DNA from: CADEEN01 sp035716845
GTDB lineage: Bacteria; Pseudomonadota; Gammaproteobacteria; Burkholderiales; Burkholderiaceae_C
Direction of reading: 5' to 3'
DNA: 64,000 nt
Assembly (NCBI GenBank): GCA_035716845.1
Contig: DASTJE010000259.1
Coordinates: 3,641-67,640, forward strand
Shown: positions 43,676 through 52,402 of the stretch, one piece after another
Position numbering within the stretch: position 1 is the stretch's first letter
How the letters are laid out: the number at the start of each line of letters is the position of its first letter
The notes under the pieces: generated by a model
Databases searched by the model: none
Told to the model about the DNA's origin: nothing
What the model saw: only the letters and a program-made list of their open reading frames with translations
Translations under genes and position numbers: made by a program

Positions 43676-44800
43676 ATGAGCCTCAACCCCCCGTTCCGCG
43701 CCGACCATGTCGGCAGCTTCCTGCGCCCGGCCTACCTGCTGGAGGCGCGCGAGAAGAAGGCGCGCGGCGAGATCGGCGCCGCACAGCTGCGCGAGGTCGA
43801 AGACCGCGCCATCGCCGAGGTCGTGAAGTTGCAGCGCGACGTCGGCCTCAAGAGCATCACGGACGGCGAATTCCGCCGCACCTTCTTCCACATCGACTTC
43901 CTCGAACAGCTCGGCGGCGTGGTGGCCGAGGTACCCGCCAACCTGATCATCAAGAAGCCCGACGGCACCGAGGCGCTATCGCCGCCGGTCCTGAAGGTGA
44001 CCGACACGGTGCGCCACGTGAAGGACATCCAGCGCGCCGATTTCGAGTACCTGAAGTCGCAGGTCGAGCAGCACGCCCCCGGCTGCACGCCCAAGGTGAC
44101 GATCCCGTCGCCGACGATGTTGCACTTCCGCGGCGGACGCGCGGGCATCAGCCGCGAGGCCTATCCCGAGCTCGATCCGGCCTTCTACGACGACGTCGCC
44201 CAGGCCTACGCCGACGAGCTGAAGAGCCTGCACGACGCCGGCTGCCGCTACGTGCAGATGGACGACACCAACCTTGCCTACCTGTGCGACGAAAAGATGC
44301 GCGAGGCGGCGCGCCAGCGCGGCGACGACCCCAACGAACTGCCGCACCGCTACGCGGCCTTCATCAACAAGGTGGTGGCCAGGAAGCCCGCCGGCATGAC
44401 GCTGGCCATGCACCTGTGCCGCGGCAACTTCAAGAGCACCCACGCGGCCGCGGGCAACTACGAGCCGGTGGCCGAGGCCCTGCTGTCGGAGATGAACCTC
44501 GACGCCTACTTCCTCGAGTACGACGACGAGCGCTCGGGCGACTTCCGGCCGCTGCGCTTCCTCAAGCCCGGCAAGACGGTCGTGCTGGGCCTCGTGACCA
44601 CCAAGTTCGGCGAGATGGAGAGCAAGGACGCGCTCAAGCGCCGCATCGCCGAGGCCGCCCAGTACGCGCCGCTCGATCAGCTCTGCCTGAGCCCCCAATG
44701 CGGGTTTTCGAGCACGGTCCATGGCAACAACATTGCCGTGGAAGCCCAGCGCGCCAAATTACGATTGGTGGTCGAAGTCGCCGCCGAGGTCTGGGGCTGA
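43676..44800 (+). CDS. Cobalamin-independent methionine synthase C-domain-like protein (YxjG-type)
   Basis: A 374-residue zinc methyltransferase-fold protein without the N-terminal half of MetE. The expected zinc ligands are present: AMHLCRGNFK (H246, C248), YFLEYDDERS (E281) and LSPQCGFSSTVHG (C342). FRADHVGSFLRPAYLLEARE opens the YxjG/YxjH type. These proteins move a methyl group between a thiol and a donor, but most are not true methionine synthases. It lies between a GntR gene and a TRAP transporter, so it may process the imported compound. ATG is 13 bp after gntR. Confidence 0.88.
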   Translation: MSLNPPFRADHVGSFLRPAYLLEAREKKARGEIGAAQLREVEDRAIAEVVKLQRDVGLKSITDGEFRRTFFHIDFLEQLGGVVAEVPANLIIKKPDGTEALSPPVLKVTDTVRHVKDIQRADFEYLKSQVEQHAPGCTPKVTIPSPTMLHFRGGRAGISREAYPELDPAFYDDVAQAYADELKSLHDAGCRYVQMDDTNLAYLCDEKMREAARQRGDDPNELPHRYAAFINKVVARKPAGMTLAMHLCRGNFKSTHAAAGNYEPVAEALLSEMNLDAYFLEYDDERSGDFRPLRFLKPGKTVVLGLVTTKFGEMESKDALKRRIAEAAQYAPLDQLCLSPQCGFSSTVHGNNIAVEAQRAKLRLVVEVAAEVWG

Positions 44801-44823
44801 ATCGCATTCACAGGAGAACCGCA

Positions 44824-45843
44824 ATGAAACGCTTGCTACTCGCTCTGGCGGCCGCCGCCGCAGCCCTGCCCGCCGCGGCGCAGGAGGTCACGCTGAAGTT
44901 CCACCATATCTGGAACCCGCAGGCCATGGCCTCGGTGAACGTGATCGCACCGTGGTGCGAGAAGATCGCCAAGGAATCGGCCAACAAGCTCAAGTGCCAG
45001 GTGTTGCCGGCGATGAGCGGCGGCGGCACGCCGCCGCAGCTGGTGGACCGTGTCAAGGACGGCGTCGACGACGTGGTCATCACGCTGCCCGGCTACACGG
45101 CCGGCCGCTTCCCGATGATGGAGGTGTTCGAGCTGCCCTTCATGACCAACTCGGCCGAGGTGGGCGCGCGCGCGGCGTGGGACTACCTCAACAAGAACGC
45201 GCTCAAGGAGTTCCCGGGCACCAAGATCCTGGCGACCTGGGTGCACGACGAGGGCTACGTTCACACCAACGGCAAGCAGGTCAAGACCCTGGCCGACTTC
45301 AAGGGCATGAAGATGCGCGCCCCGACGCGCCAGACCAACAAGCTGCTGGCCGCTCTGGGCGCTTCGCCGGTGGGCATGCCGCTGCCGGCCATTCCCGACG
45401 CAGTGAGCAAGGGCACCATCGACGGTTTCCTGCTGCCTTGGGAAGTGATGCCCTCGCTGAAGCTGCACGAGATGGTCAAGTACCACAGCGAGACCGACCC
45501 GAGCCGCCCGGCCCTGTACAGCGCGGTCTTCGTCTTCGCGATGAACCAGGCCAAGTACGACAGCCTGCCGGCCGACCTGAAGAAGGTGATCGACGCCAAC
45601 AGCGGCGCCCAGCTGTCGCAGCAGATCGGCAAGATCTGGGACAACAGTTCGGCCCCGGGCCGCAAGGCGGCCCAGGAGCGCGGCAACACGTTCCACGTGA
45701 TCCCGGCGTCGGAGCTCGACAACTGGGTCAAGGCCTCGGCGCCGCTGTACGACGAATGGGTGGCCGACATGGACAAGCGCGGCGCCAACGGCAAGGCGCT
45801 GCTGTCGGAGGCACGCGAGCTGCTCGTCAAGTACAAGAAGTAG
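44824..45843 (+). CDS. TRAP transporter substrate-binding protein (DctP family)
   Basis: A 339-residue periplasmic receptor. The signal peptide is MKRLLLALAAAAAALPAAAQ. The mature protein begins EVTLKFHHIWNPQAMASVNV, and the DctP core is visible in GVDDVVITLPGYTAGRFPMM and LADFKGMKMRAPTRQTNKLL, whose Arg normally pairs with the substrate carboxylate. GTIDGFLLPWEVMPSLKLHE follows. AGGAGAACC precedes the start. It is the first gene of a DctP-DctQ-DctM set; substrate likely an organic acid but unknown. Confidence 0.93.
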   Translation: MKRLLLALAAAAAALPAAAQEVTLKFHHIWNPQAMASVNVIAPWCEKIAKESANKLKCQVLPAMSGGGTPPQLVDRVKDGVDDVVITLPGYTAGRFPMMEVFELPFMTNSAEVGARAAWDYLNKNALKEFPGTKILATWVHDEGYVHTNGKQVKTLADFKGMKMRAPTRQTNKLLAALGASPVGMPLPAIPDAVSKGTIDGFLLPWEVMPSLKLHEMVKYHSETDPSRPALYSAVFVFAMNQAKYDSLPADLKKVIDANSGAQLSQQIGKIWDNSSAPGRKAAQERGNTFHVIPASELDNWVKASAPLYDEWVADMDKRGANGKALLSEARELLVKYKK

Positions 45844-45864
45844 CCGCACGACGACCGGCACGCA

Positions 45865-45894
45865 CGGCGCCTGCCCCTGGCGGGCGCCGTTTTT
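45865..45894 (+). terminator. Partial terminator (attenuator) between dctP and dctQ
   Basis: CGGCGCC-T-GCC pairs with GGCGGGCGCCG around a CCCT loop, and TTTTTC follows. It lies 22 bp after the dctP stop. Placed inside the operon it would allow more receptor than membrane subunits to be made, as is common in TRAP and ABC loci. Confidence 0.75.
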
Positions 45895-45908
45895 CTTGGG
45901 CTCCTGAA

Positions 45909-45986
45909 ATGAAATCCCCACGCTCACTTCGTTCGCTGTCCCCCGAGGGGGTGCTCAGTACCTTCGGAACGGCCGGGCGGTACTGA
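45909..45986 (+). other. 25-codon mini-ORF within a probable intergenic repeat before dctQ
   Basis: An ATG at 45909 opens 25 codons (begins MKSPRSLRSLSPEG) whose TGA is separated by one base from the dctQ ATG. The DNA is of the CCCACGCTCACTTCGTTCGC / CCCCCGAGGGGG kind that I recall between many genes in Burkholderiales, so the ORF may just be a reading of the repeat. No ribosome site precedes it. Confidence 0.4.
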
Positions 45987-45987
45987 G
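45954..45987 (+). repeat. 9-bp stem (CTCAGTACC/GGTACTGAG) abutting the dctQ start codon
   Basis: The left arm is at 45954-45962 and the right arm at 45979-45987. The dctQ ATG starts at the next base, 45988. In mRNA the hairpin would sit where the ribosome site should be, and no Shine-Dalgarno is seen, so translation of dctQ probably depends on it or on the mini-ORF. Confidence 0.7.
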
Positions 45988-46500
45988 ATGCTCTCATTGC
46001 TTCGACGCGTCGCGTCGGCCTTCGCCCTGCTGGGCTCGGCCGTGGCCCTGGGCGCAGGCCTGATGGTCGTCACCAGCGTGGCGATGCGCGCTGCGGGCCA
46101 CCGCCCGATCCAGGGCGACGTGGAGCTGACGCAGTTCGCCATTGCGCTGGCGATCTCGCTGGCCTTGCCGTGGTGCCAGCTGCGCGGCAGCAACATCATC
46201 GTGGACTTCTTCACCCAGCGCCTGCGCGGGTCCGTCGTGCGGCGTCTGGACGGCATCGGCGCGCTGCTGATCGGTGCGATGTGCACCCTGCTGGCATGGC
46301 GCACGTCGGTCGGTGCCGTGGCGGTGAGGGAGGCGACGGAGACGTCGATGATCCTGGCGCTGCCGATGTGGTGGGTGTATGCGTCGCTGGCGCCAGGGCT
46401 TGCTCTGGCTGCGCTGGTCGCGTTCGTGCAGGCAGGCCTGCATCTTCTGCAGCGGCCGCTGGGCACGCTGACCGGCGCCGCCGAGGGAGGCTCCGCGTGA
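45988..46500 (+). CDS. TRAP transporter small permease (DctQ family)
   Basis: A 170-residue inner-membrane subunit with four hydrophobic segments: VASAFALLGSAVALGAGLMV, LTQFAIALAISLALPWCQLR, LDGIGALLIGAMCTLLAWRT and WVYASLAPGLALAALVAFVQ. It joins the receptor to the large permease. Its stop overlaps the dctM GTG by 4 bp. The start codon lies directly after a hairpin and a mini-ORF, unlike its neighbours. Confidence 0.9.
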   Translation: MLSLLRRVASAFALLGSAVALGAGLMVVTSVAMRAAGHRPIQGDVELTQFAIALAISLALPWCQLRGSNIIVDFFTQRLRGSVVRRLDGIGALLIGAMCTLLAWRTSVGAVAVREATETSMILALPMWWVYASLAPGLALAALVAFVQAGLHLLQRPLGTLTGAAEGGSA

Positions 46501-47825
46501 GCGCACCGTCGGTCGGGCTGCTGATGTTCGGCGGCATGCTGCTGCTGATGGCCGTGCGTGTGCCGATCGCCGCAGCCATGTTCATCCCCGGTGCGCTGGG
46601 GTACTGGGCGATGACCAACGACATGGCCCTGCTCAACCAGCTCAAGGGCAGCGCGGTCGCGCGCCTGACGGTGTACGACCTGAGCGTGATCCCGCTGTTC
46701 CTGCTGATGGGACAGTTCGCCACCCAGGGCGGGCTTTCGCGGGCGCTGTTCCAGGCCGCCGCCGCGTTCCTCGGCCACGTGCGAGGCGGGCTGGCCATGG
46801 CCTCGGTGTTGGCCGCAGGCGCGTTCGGTGCGGTCTGCGGCTCCTCCGTCGCGACCTCCGCCACCATCACGCAGGTGGCCTATCCGGAGATGAGGCGCCA
46901 TGGCTACCACGGGCGCCTGTCGACGGCGACGCTGGCCGCCGGTGGCACGCTCGGCATCCTGATCCCGCCCTCGGTGCCGCTCGTCGTCTACGGCATCCTG
47001 ACCGAGCAGAACATCGCCAAGCTGTTCGCCGCGGCGATGGTGCCCGGCCTGATCGCGATGTGCGGCTACATGCTCGTCGTCGGCCTGGTCGCGCGACGCC
47101 GCCCGGAGCTCGCACCTCCCACGCAATCCCTGCCGTGGCATCAGCGCTGGAAGGCGCTGCTCGCGATCTGGCCGATCGTGCTGATCTTCCTCGTCGTGTT
47201 CGGCGGCATCTATGGCGGTCTGTTCTCTCCCACCGAGGGCGCGGCGGTCGGTGCGGTGGGCACCTTCGTCGCCGCCTTCGCGCAGCGCGAGCTCACGCTG
47301 GAGGGCATCCGGCGCAGCTTCATCGGCACGGCCGAGACGAGCGCCATGGTGTTCATGATCTTCCTCGGTGCCGACATGATCAATTCGGCGCTCGCGCTCA
47401 CGCAGATGCCGGCCGCCGTTGCCGATTGGGTGGGACACCTGCCGGTGGCGCCGCTGCTCATCGTCGGCGCGGTGCTGCTGCTGTACATCCTGCTCGGCGC
47501 GGTGATGGACGAGCTGTCGATGATGCTGCTGACGATCCCCGTCATCTTCCCGGCCATCATGCAGCTGCCGCTGCTGGGCCTCGCGCCCGAGCCCAAGGCA
47601 ATCTGGTTCGGCATCCTCGTGCTGATGACCGTCAGCTTCGGCCTCATCGCGCCGCCGGTCGGCCTGAACGTCTACGTCGTCAACGGCATTGCAAAGGATG
47701 TCTCGATGAACGAGACGTACAAGGGCGTGATGCCCTTCCTCGCCTGGGACCTGCTGCGCATGGCGCTGCTGCTCGTGTTCCCCGGCATCAGCCTCGGACT
47801 GGTCACCCTGCTGTTCGGCAAGTGA
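46497..47825 (+). CDS. TRAP transporter large permease (DctM family)
   Basis: A 442-residue sodium-driven permease with about twelve hydrophobic segments. LLLMAVRVPIAAAMFIPGAL, GAVCGSSVATSATITQVAYP and GTLGILIPPSVPLVVYGILT are DctM signatures, and LIAPPVGLNVYVVNGIAKDV repeats the motif in the second half. The GTG overlaps the dctQ stop. A strong bidirectional terminator follows 23 bp later. Confidence 0.94.
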   Translation: MSAPSVGLLMFGGMLLLMAVRVPIAAAMFIPGALGYWAMTNDMALLNQLKGSAVARLTVYDLSVIPLFLLMGQFATQGGLSRALFQAAAAFLGHVRGGLAMASVLAAGAFGAVCGSSVATSATITQVAYPEMRRHGYHGRLSTATLAAGGTLGILIPPSVPLVVYGILTEQNIAKLFAAAMVPGLIAMCGYMLVVGLVARRRPELAPPTQSLPWHQRWKALLAIWPIVLIFLVVFGGIYGGLFSPTEGAAVGAVGTFVAAFAQRELTLEGIRRSFIGTAETSAMVFMIFLGADMINSALALTQMPAAVADWVGHLPVAPLLIVGAVLLLYILLGAVMDELSMMLLTIPVIFPAIMQLPLLGLAPEPKAIWFGILVLMTVSFGLIAPPVGLNVYVVNGIAKDVSMNETYKGVMPFLAWDLLRMALLLVFPGISLGLVTLLFGK

Positions 47826-47847
47826 GCGCGGTTGACGCGCACCAATG

Positions 47848-47873
47848 AAAACGCCGCCCCGAGGGGCGGCGTT
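47848..47873. terminator. Bidirectional terminator after the TRAP operon
   Basis: ACGCCGCCCC, GA, GGGGCGGCGT is a perfect stem with flanking AAA and TTT. It can end both the TRAP transcript and the minus-strand tRNA transcript, which arrives from the other side. Confidence 0.85.
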
Positions 47874-47887
47874 TCACAGGCATCGTG

Positions 47888-47964
47888 TGGCGGAGCGGAC
47901 GGGGCTCGAACCCGCGACCCCCGGCGTGACAGGCCGGTATTCTGACCAACTGAACTACCGCTCC
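47888..47964 (-). tRNA. tRNA-Asp (anticodon GTC)
   Basis: A 77-nt cloverleaf with encoded CCA. The acceptor GGAGCGG pairs with CCGCTCC, the anticodon loop is CTGTCAC, and the T-loop GGGTTCGAGCC is standard. It is the last of three tRNA genes in tandem on the minus strand downstream of gltX. Confidence 0.95.
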
Positions 47965-48011
47965 GCGCGGTGGCAGCTTTCGAACCTTGCGGTTCCAAGC
48001 CCTGCCGAACT

Positions 48012-48087
48012 TGGCGTCCCCTAGGGGATTCGAACCCCTGTTACAACCGTGAAAGGGTCGTGTCCTAGGCCTCTAGACGAAGGGGAC
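48012..48087 (-). tRNA. tRNA-Glu (anticodon TTC)
   Basis: A 76-nt cloverleaf with encoded CCA. The acceptor GTCCCCT pairs with AGGGGAC, and the anticodon loop CTTTCAC gives TTC. It lies next to gltX, whose product charges it. Confidence 0.95.
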
Positions 48088-48124
48088 TGGATCCTTCTCC
48101 TGCACGAACCGCGCGCTGCTTGGT

Positions 48125-48200
<76 letters not shown>

Positions 48201-48272
48201 GTGTCACTGGTTGCGTGACTCACCGGAAGCGGCGACGCCGTTCAAGCAAGACCGCGATTATAGACACGAATT

Positions 48273-49661
48273 TCAGACCTGCGAGAGGCGCTGCAAAACC
48301 TGATCGCGGGAGAAGAGGGCCAGCACGGCATCGATCGACGGCGTCTGTGCACGCCCGCACACCAGCACGCGCAACGCCGGCGCCAACTGCGGCATCTTCA
48401 GGCCGTGGGCGGCGAGAACGCCCTTCATCGCGGCAGCGATCGCGCCCGCGCTCCATTCGGTGGTGGTGAGGCGCTCGCGCAGATCGCGGATCGCAGGCCG
48501 TGCCGCCGCGCCGACGTGGGCCGCGACATCGGCCTCGCTCGGCCTGACCGTCACGAAGTACATCTGCACCCAGTCTGCGATGTCGACCGTCGTGTTGCAG
48601 CGGTCCTTGAAGAGGGCACAGGCCCGAGCAAGGTGGCCGAGGTCTGCGGCCTCGATGCCGCGCCGCGCCAGTTGTGCCTGCACGAGTCCCGCAAGGCGCG
48701 AATCGCCGGCCTGCTTGACGTAGTGCGCATTGACCCAGGCGAGCTTGGCCGGATCCCATTGCGCCGGGCTCTTGGCCAGGTGGCTGCCGTCGAACCAGGC
48801 CACCATCTGCTCACGCGAGAACAGTTCGTCGTCGCCATGGCTCCAGCCCAGTCGCGCGAGGTAGTTGAGCATGGCCTCCGGAAGGTAGCCCATCTCCTCG
48901 TAGGCGGTCACGCTGACCGCACCGCGGCGCTTGCTCAGCTTCAGGCCGTCCTCGCCGAGGATGATCGGATGGTGGCCGTACTGCGGCGGCGCGAGGCCGA
49001 GGGCCCGGAACAGGTTGATCTGCCACGGCGTGTTGTTGATGTGCTCGTCGCCGCGGAAGACGTGCGTGATCGCCATGTCCCAGTCGTCGACCACCACCGC
49101 GAAGTTGTAGGTCGGCACCCCGTCGGGCCGCACCAGGATCAGATCGTCGATCTCCTCGTTGGCGATCGAGATCGGACCCTTGACCAGGTCGTCCCAGGTC
49201 ACCACGCCGCGCATCGGGTTCTTGAAACGGATCACCGGCGCCACGCCCTCGGGCACCGGCGGCAGTGTCTTGCCCGCCTCGGGACGCCAGCGGCCGTCGT
49301 AGCGCGTCTTCTCGCCGCGTGCACGCTGCGCCTCGCGCATGGCCTCGAGCTCCTCGGGCGAGCACCAGCAGCGGTAGGCGTGCCCGGAGGCGATCAACTG
49401 CTCGGCCACCGCCTGGTAGCGCTCCAGGCGCTGCATCTGGTAGTACGGCCCCTCGTCGTAGTCGAGGCCGAGCCAGCGCATGGCCGCGAGGATCTGCTCC
49501 ACCGACTCCTGCGTCGAGCGTGCGACGTCGGTGTCCTCGATGCGCAGGACGAACTGGCCGCCATGGTGGCGGGCGTAGGCCCAGGAATACAGCGCGGTGC
49601 GCGCAGTGCCCAGGTGCAGGAATCCCGTCGGCGACGGGGCGATTCGGGTACGGACAGTCAT
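48273..49661 (-). CDS. gltX: Glutamyl-tRNA synthetase
   Basis: Charges tRNA-Glu. The 462-residue class I enzyme has RIAPSPTGFLHLGTARTALY (the HIGH motif reads HLGT), the KMSKS loop as KLSKRRGAVSVTAYEEMGYL, and VVDDWDMAITHVFRGDEHIN. A four-residue CxC...C zinc site is not obvious. Its ATG overlaps the metZ stop by 4 bp. The three tRNA genes downstream on the same strand, including tRNA-Glu, may be cotranscribed. Confidence 0.97.
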   Translation of the reverse strand: MTVRTRIAPSPTGFLHLGTARTALYSWAYARHHGGQFVLRIEDTDVARSTQESVEQILAAMRWLGLDYDEGPYYQMQRLERYQAVAEQLIASGHAYRCWCSPEELEAMREAQRARGEKTRYDGRWRPEAGKTLPPVPEGVAPVIRFKNPMRGVVTWDDLVKGPISIANEEIDDLILVRPDGVPTYNFAVVVDDWDMAITHVFRGDEHINNTPWQINLFRALGLAPPQYGHHPIILGEDGLKLSKRRGAVSVTAYEEMGYLPEAMLNYLARLGWSHGDDELFSREQMVAWFDGSHLAKSPAQWDPAKLAWVNAHYVKQAGDSRLAGLVQAQLARRGIEAADLGHLARACALFKDRCNTTVDIADWVQMYFVTVRPSEADVAAHVGAAARPAIRDLRERLTTTEWSAGAIAAAMKGVLAAHGLKMPQLAPALRVLVCGRAQTPSIDAVLALFSRDQVLQRLSQV

Positions 49662-50878
49662 GCCTTGGATGCCGCCAGGCCGCGCGCCAGGTCGGCCTTG
49701 AGGTCGTCGGGATGCTCGAGGCCCACGGCCAGACGGATCATGCCTTGCGTGATGCCGGCGGCCAGGCGTTGCGCCTCGGTGAGGCGGCCATGCGAGGTGC
49801 TCGCGGGGTGCGTGATGGTGGTCTTCACGTCACCGAGGTTGGCGGTGATCGAGCAGATGCGCGTGGCGTCGATAGCCGCGAAGGCGCCGAGGCGCCCGCC
49901 CTTGACGACGAAGGACACCACCGAGCCGCCCTGCCCCGACTGCTGGCGCATCGCCAGCGCGTGCTGGGGATGCGACGCCAGCCCGGGGTGGAAGACGCGC
50001 TCGACCTGCGGCTGTGCCTCGAGCCAGCGCGCGATCTCCAGGGCGCGTTCGCTTTGCGCCCGCACGCGCAGCGCCAAGGTCTCCAGACCCTTGAGGACCA
50101 CCCACGCGTTGAACGGCGACAGGCTCATGCCGGCGCTGCGCATCACCGGCACGAACTTCTCGTCGATGAAGGCCTCGCGGCCGCACAAAGCGCCGGCGAT
50201 GACCCGCCCCTGGCCGTCCAGGAACTTGGTGCCCGAATGCATCACGAGATCGGCCCCCAGCGCGATCGGCTGCTGCAGCGCCGGCGAGCAGAAGCAGTTG
50301 TCCACGCACAGCTGCGCGCCGGCACGGTGCGCGATGTCGGCCAGCGCGGCGATGTCGCACACCTCGGTCAGCGGGTTGCTGGGCGTCTCCGCGAACAGCA
50401 GGCGCGTGGCGGGCCGCACGGCGGCACGCCAGGCGTCGAGATCCGTCTGCGGGACGAACGTGGTCTCGACGCCGTACTTGGCGAAGTCCTGCAGCAGCTT
50501 GATGGTCGACCCGAAGACCGACTGCGAGCACACCACGTGGTCGCCGCCCTTGAGCGTGCCCATGATCAGCAGCAGGATCGCGGCCATGCCGCTGGCCGTG
50601 CCGATCGCCGCCTGCGCCCCTTCGAGCGCTGCCAGGCGGCGCTCCATCATCGTCACCGTGGGATTCGAGAATCGGCTGTAGACGAAGGCCTCCTCCTCGT
50701 TGGCGAAGCGCGCCGCCGCAGTGGCCGCGTCCGGATGCACGAAGGAACTCGTCAGGAACAGCGCCTCAGAATTCTCGCCCCAGGGCGAGGGCGGCAGCCC
50801 CTCGCGCACCGCCAGCGTCTCGATGTGCAAGCCGGGCGGCAGGTCGAGGCGGGGCAGGGATTTCCGTCCGGTGCTCAT
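49658..50878 (-). CDS. metZ: O-succinylhomoserine sulfhydrylase
   Basis: PLP enzyme that makes homocysteine from O-succinylhomoserine and sulfide. The 406-residue protein has FVYSRFSNPTVTMMERRLAA, SGMAAILLLIMGTLKGGDHV, FAETPSNPLTEVCDIAALAD, and the Schiff-base Lys in DLVMHSGTKFLDGQGRVIAG. SITANLGDVKTTITHPASTS is the family ending. Its ATG lies within 4 bp of the purF stop, and gltX overlaps its stop. The order cvpA-purF-metZ is usual in beta- and gammaproteobacteria. Confidence 0.95.
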   Translation of the reverse strand: MSTGRKSLPRLDLPPGLHIETLAVREGLPPSPWGENSEALFLTSSFVHPDAATAAARFANEEEAFVYSRFSNPTVTMMERRLAALEGAQAAIGTASGMAAILLLIMGTLKGGDHVVCSQSVFGSTIKLLQDFAKYGVETTFVPQTDLDAWRAAVRPATRLLFAETPSNPLTEVCDIAALADIAHRAGAQLCVDNCFCSPALQQPIALGADLVMHSGTKFLDGQGRVIAGALCGREAFIDEKFVPVMRSAGMSLSPFNAWVVLKGLETLALRVRAQSERALEIARWLEAQPQVERVFHPGLASHPQHALAMRQQSGQGGSVVSFVVKGGRLGAFAAIDATRICSITANLGDVKTTITHPASTSHGRLTEAQRLAAGITQGMIRLAVGLEHPDDLKADLARGLAASKA

Positions 50879-52389
50879 GCACCCTCCACTGCGCCCTGCA
50901 GCGCCAGCCGCCCGTTGCCGCCGTCGTCCTCGTCGTCGAACTGCAGGCGGCGCTGCGCCTCGATGGCGGCGAAGTCCTGTGCCGTCACGTCGCCGGTGAT
51001 GTAGTGTCCGTCGAAGCAGCTGGCCTCGAAGCCGTCGAGCTTCGGATTGAGCGCCTTGACCACGCGCTTCATCGCATCGACATCCTGGTAGACCAAGGCG
51101 TCCGCCCCGATGAACTGGCGGATCTCCTCGACGCTGCGCGTGGCCGCGATCAGTTCCTCGCGCGTGGGCATGTCGATGCCGTACACATTGGGGAAGCGCA
51201 CCGGCGGAGCGGCCGACGCCATGTACACCTTGCGGGCCCCTGCCTCGCGTGCCATCTGCACGATCTCCTTGCTGGTGGTCCCGCGCACGATCGAGTCATC
51301 CACCAGCAGCACGTTGCGGCCACGGAATTCCTGGGCGATGGCATTGAGCTTCTGGCGCACGCTCTTCTTGCGTACCGACTGGCCGGGCATGATGAAGGTG
51401 CGCCCGACGTAGCGGTTCTTGACGAAGCCCTCGCGATAGGGCTTGCCGATCTTGTGCGCGAGCTGCATCGCGCTGGGGCGGCTCGACTCGGGGATCGGGA
51501 TCACGACGTCGATCTCCGACGGCGGCATCGTCGAGATGAGGCGCTGCGCCAGTGTCTCGCCCATGTTCAGCCGCGCCTGGTAGACGGACACGCCATCCAT
51601 CACGGAGTCGGGGCGTGCCAGATAGACGTACTCGAACATGCAGGGATTGAGCGTCGGCGCATCGGCACACTGGCGCGTGTGCACATTGCCCTCGAGGTCG
51701 ATGAACAGCGCCTCGCCGGGCGCCACGTCGCGTGCCAGGCGATGGCCCGTGCCCTCGAGGGCCACGCTCTCGCTGGCCACCATCACCTCGCCGCCCTCCG
51801 AGAAGCCGTACACCATGGGCCGGATGCCGTAGGGGTCGCGAAACGCCAGCAAGCCGTGACCGGCGATGAGCGCGATCACTGCGTAGGAGCCCCTGATGCG
51901 GCGGTGCACGGCGGCGACCGCCTTGAACACGTCGTCCGGCGTCAGGGGCACTTCGCGTGCCGCCGTCTCGATCTCGTGCGCGAGGATGTTGATCAGCACC
52001 TCGGTGTCGCTCTCGGTGTTGATGTGGCGCCGGTCGATGTCGAACAGTTCGTCCTTGAGCGCGTGCGCATTGGTGAGGTTGCCGTTGTGCACCAGCACGA
52101 TGCCGTATGGCGCGTTGACGTAGAAAGGCTGCGCCTCTTCCTCGCTGTAGGCGTTGCCGGCGGTCGGGTAGCGCACCTGGCCCAGGCCCACGTTGCCCGG
52201 CAGCGCACGCATGTTGCGGGTGCGGAAGACGTCGCGCACCATCCCGCGCGCCTTGTGCATGAAGCACTTGGTCCCCAGCATCGTGACGATGCCGGCCGCG
52301 TCCTGGCCGCGATGCTGCAGCAGCAGCAGCGCGTCATAGATCAGCTGGTTGACGGGAGACTTTCCGATGACGCCGACGATGCCGCACAC
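50875..52389 (-). CDS. purF: Amidophosphoribosyltransferase
   Basis: First committed enzyme of purine synthesis, transferring glutamine-derived ammonia to PRPP. The 504-residue protein starts at GTG 52389, read as Met-Cys-Gly-Ile, which places the nucleophilic Cys directly after the start as required. HRGQDAAGIVTM and VGLGQVRYPTAGN form the glutaminase domain; VLLVDDSIVRGTTSKEIVQM is the PRPP site. The longer upstream frame is excluded because it would bury that Cys. metZ overlaps its stop; cvpA is 13 bp upstream. Confidence 0.97.
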   Translation of the reverse strand: MCGIVGVIGKSPVNQLIYDALLLLQHRGQDAAGIVTMLGTKCFMHKARGMVRDVFRTRNMRALPGNVGLGQVRYPTAGNAYSEEEAQPFYVNAPYGIVLVHNGNLTNAHALKDELFDIDRRHINTESDTEVLINILAHEIETAAREVPLTPDDVFKAVAAVHRRIRGSYAVIALIAGHGLLAFRDPYGIRPMVYGFSEGGEVMVASESVALEGTGHRLARDVAPGEALFIDLEGNVHTRQCADAPTLNPCMFEYVYLARPDSVMDGVSVYQARLNMGETLAQRLISTMPPSEIDVVIPIPESSRPSAMQLAHKIGKPYREGFVKNRYVGRTFIMPGQSVRKKSVRQKLNAIAQEFRGRNVLLVDDSIVRGTTSKEIVQMAREAGARKVYMASAAPPVRFPNVYGIDMPTREELIAATRSVEEIRQFIGADALVYQDVDAMKRVVKALNPKLDGFEASCFDGHYITGDVTAQDFAAIEAQRRLQFDDEDDGGNGRLALQGAVEGA

Positions 52390-52402
52390 GATGGAGTTCC
52401 TT

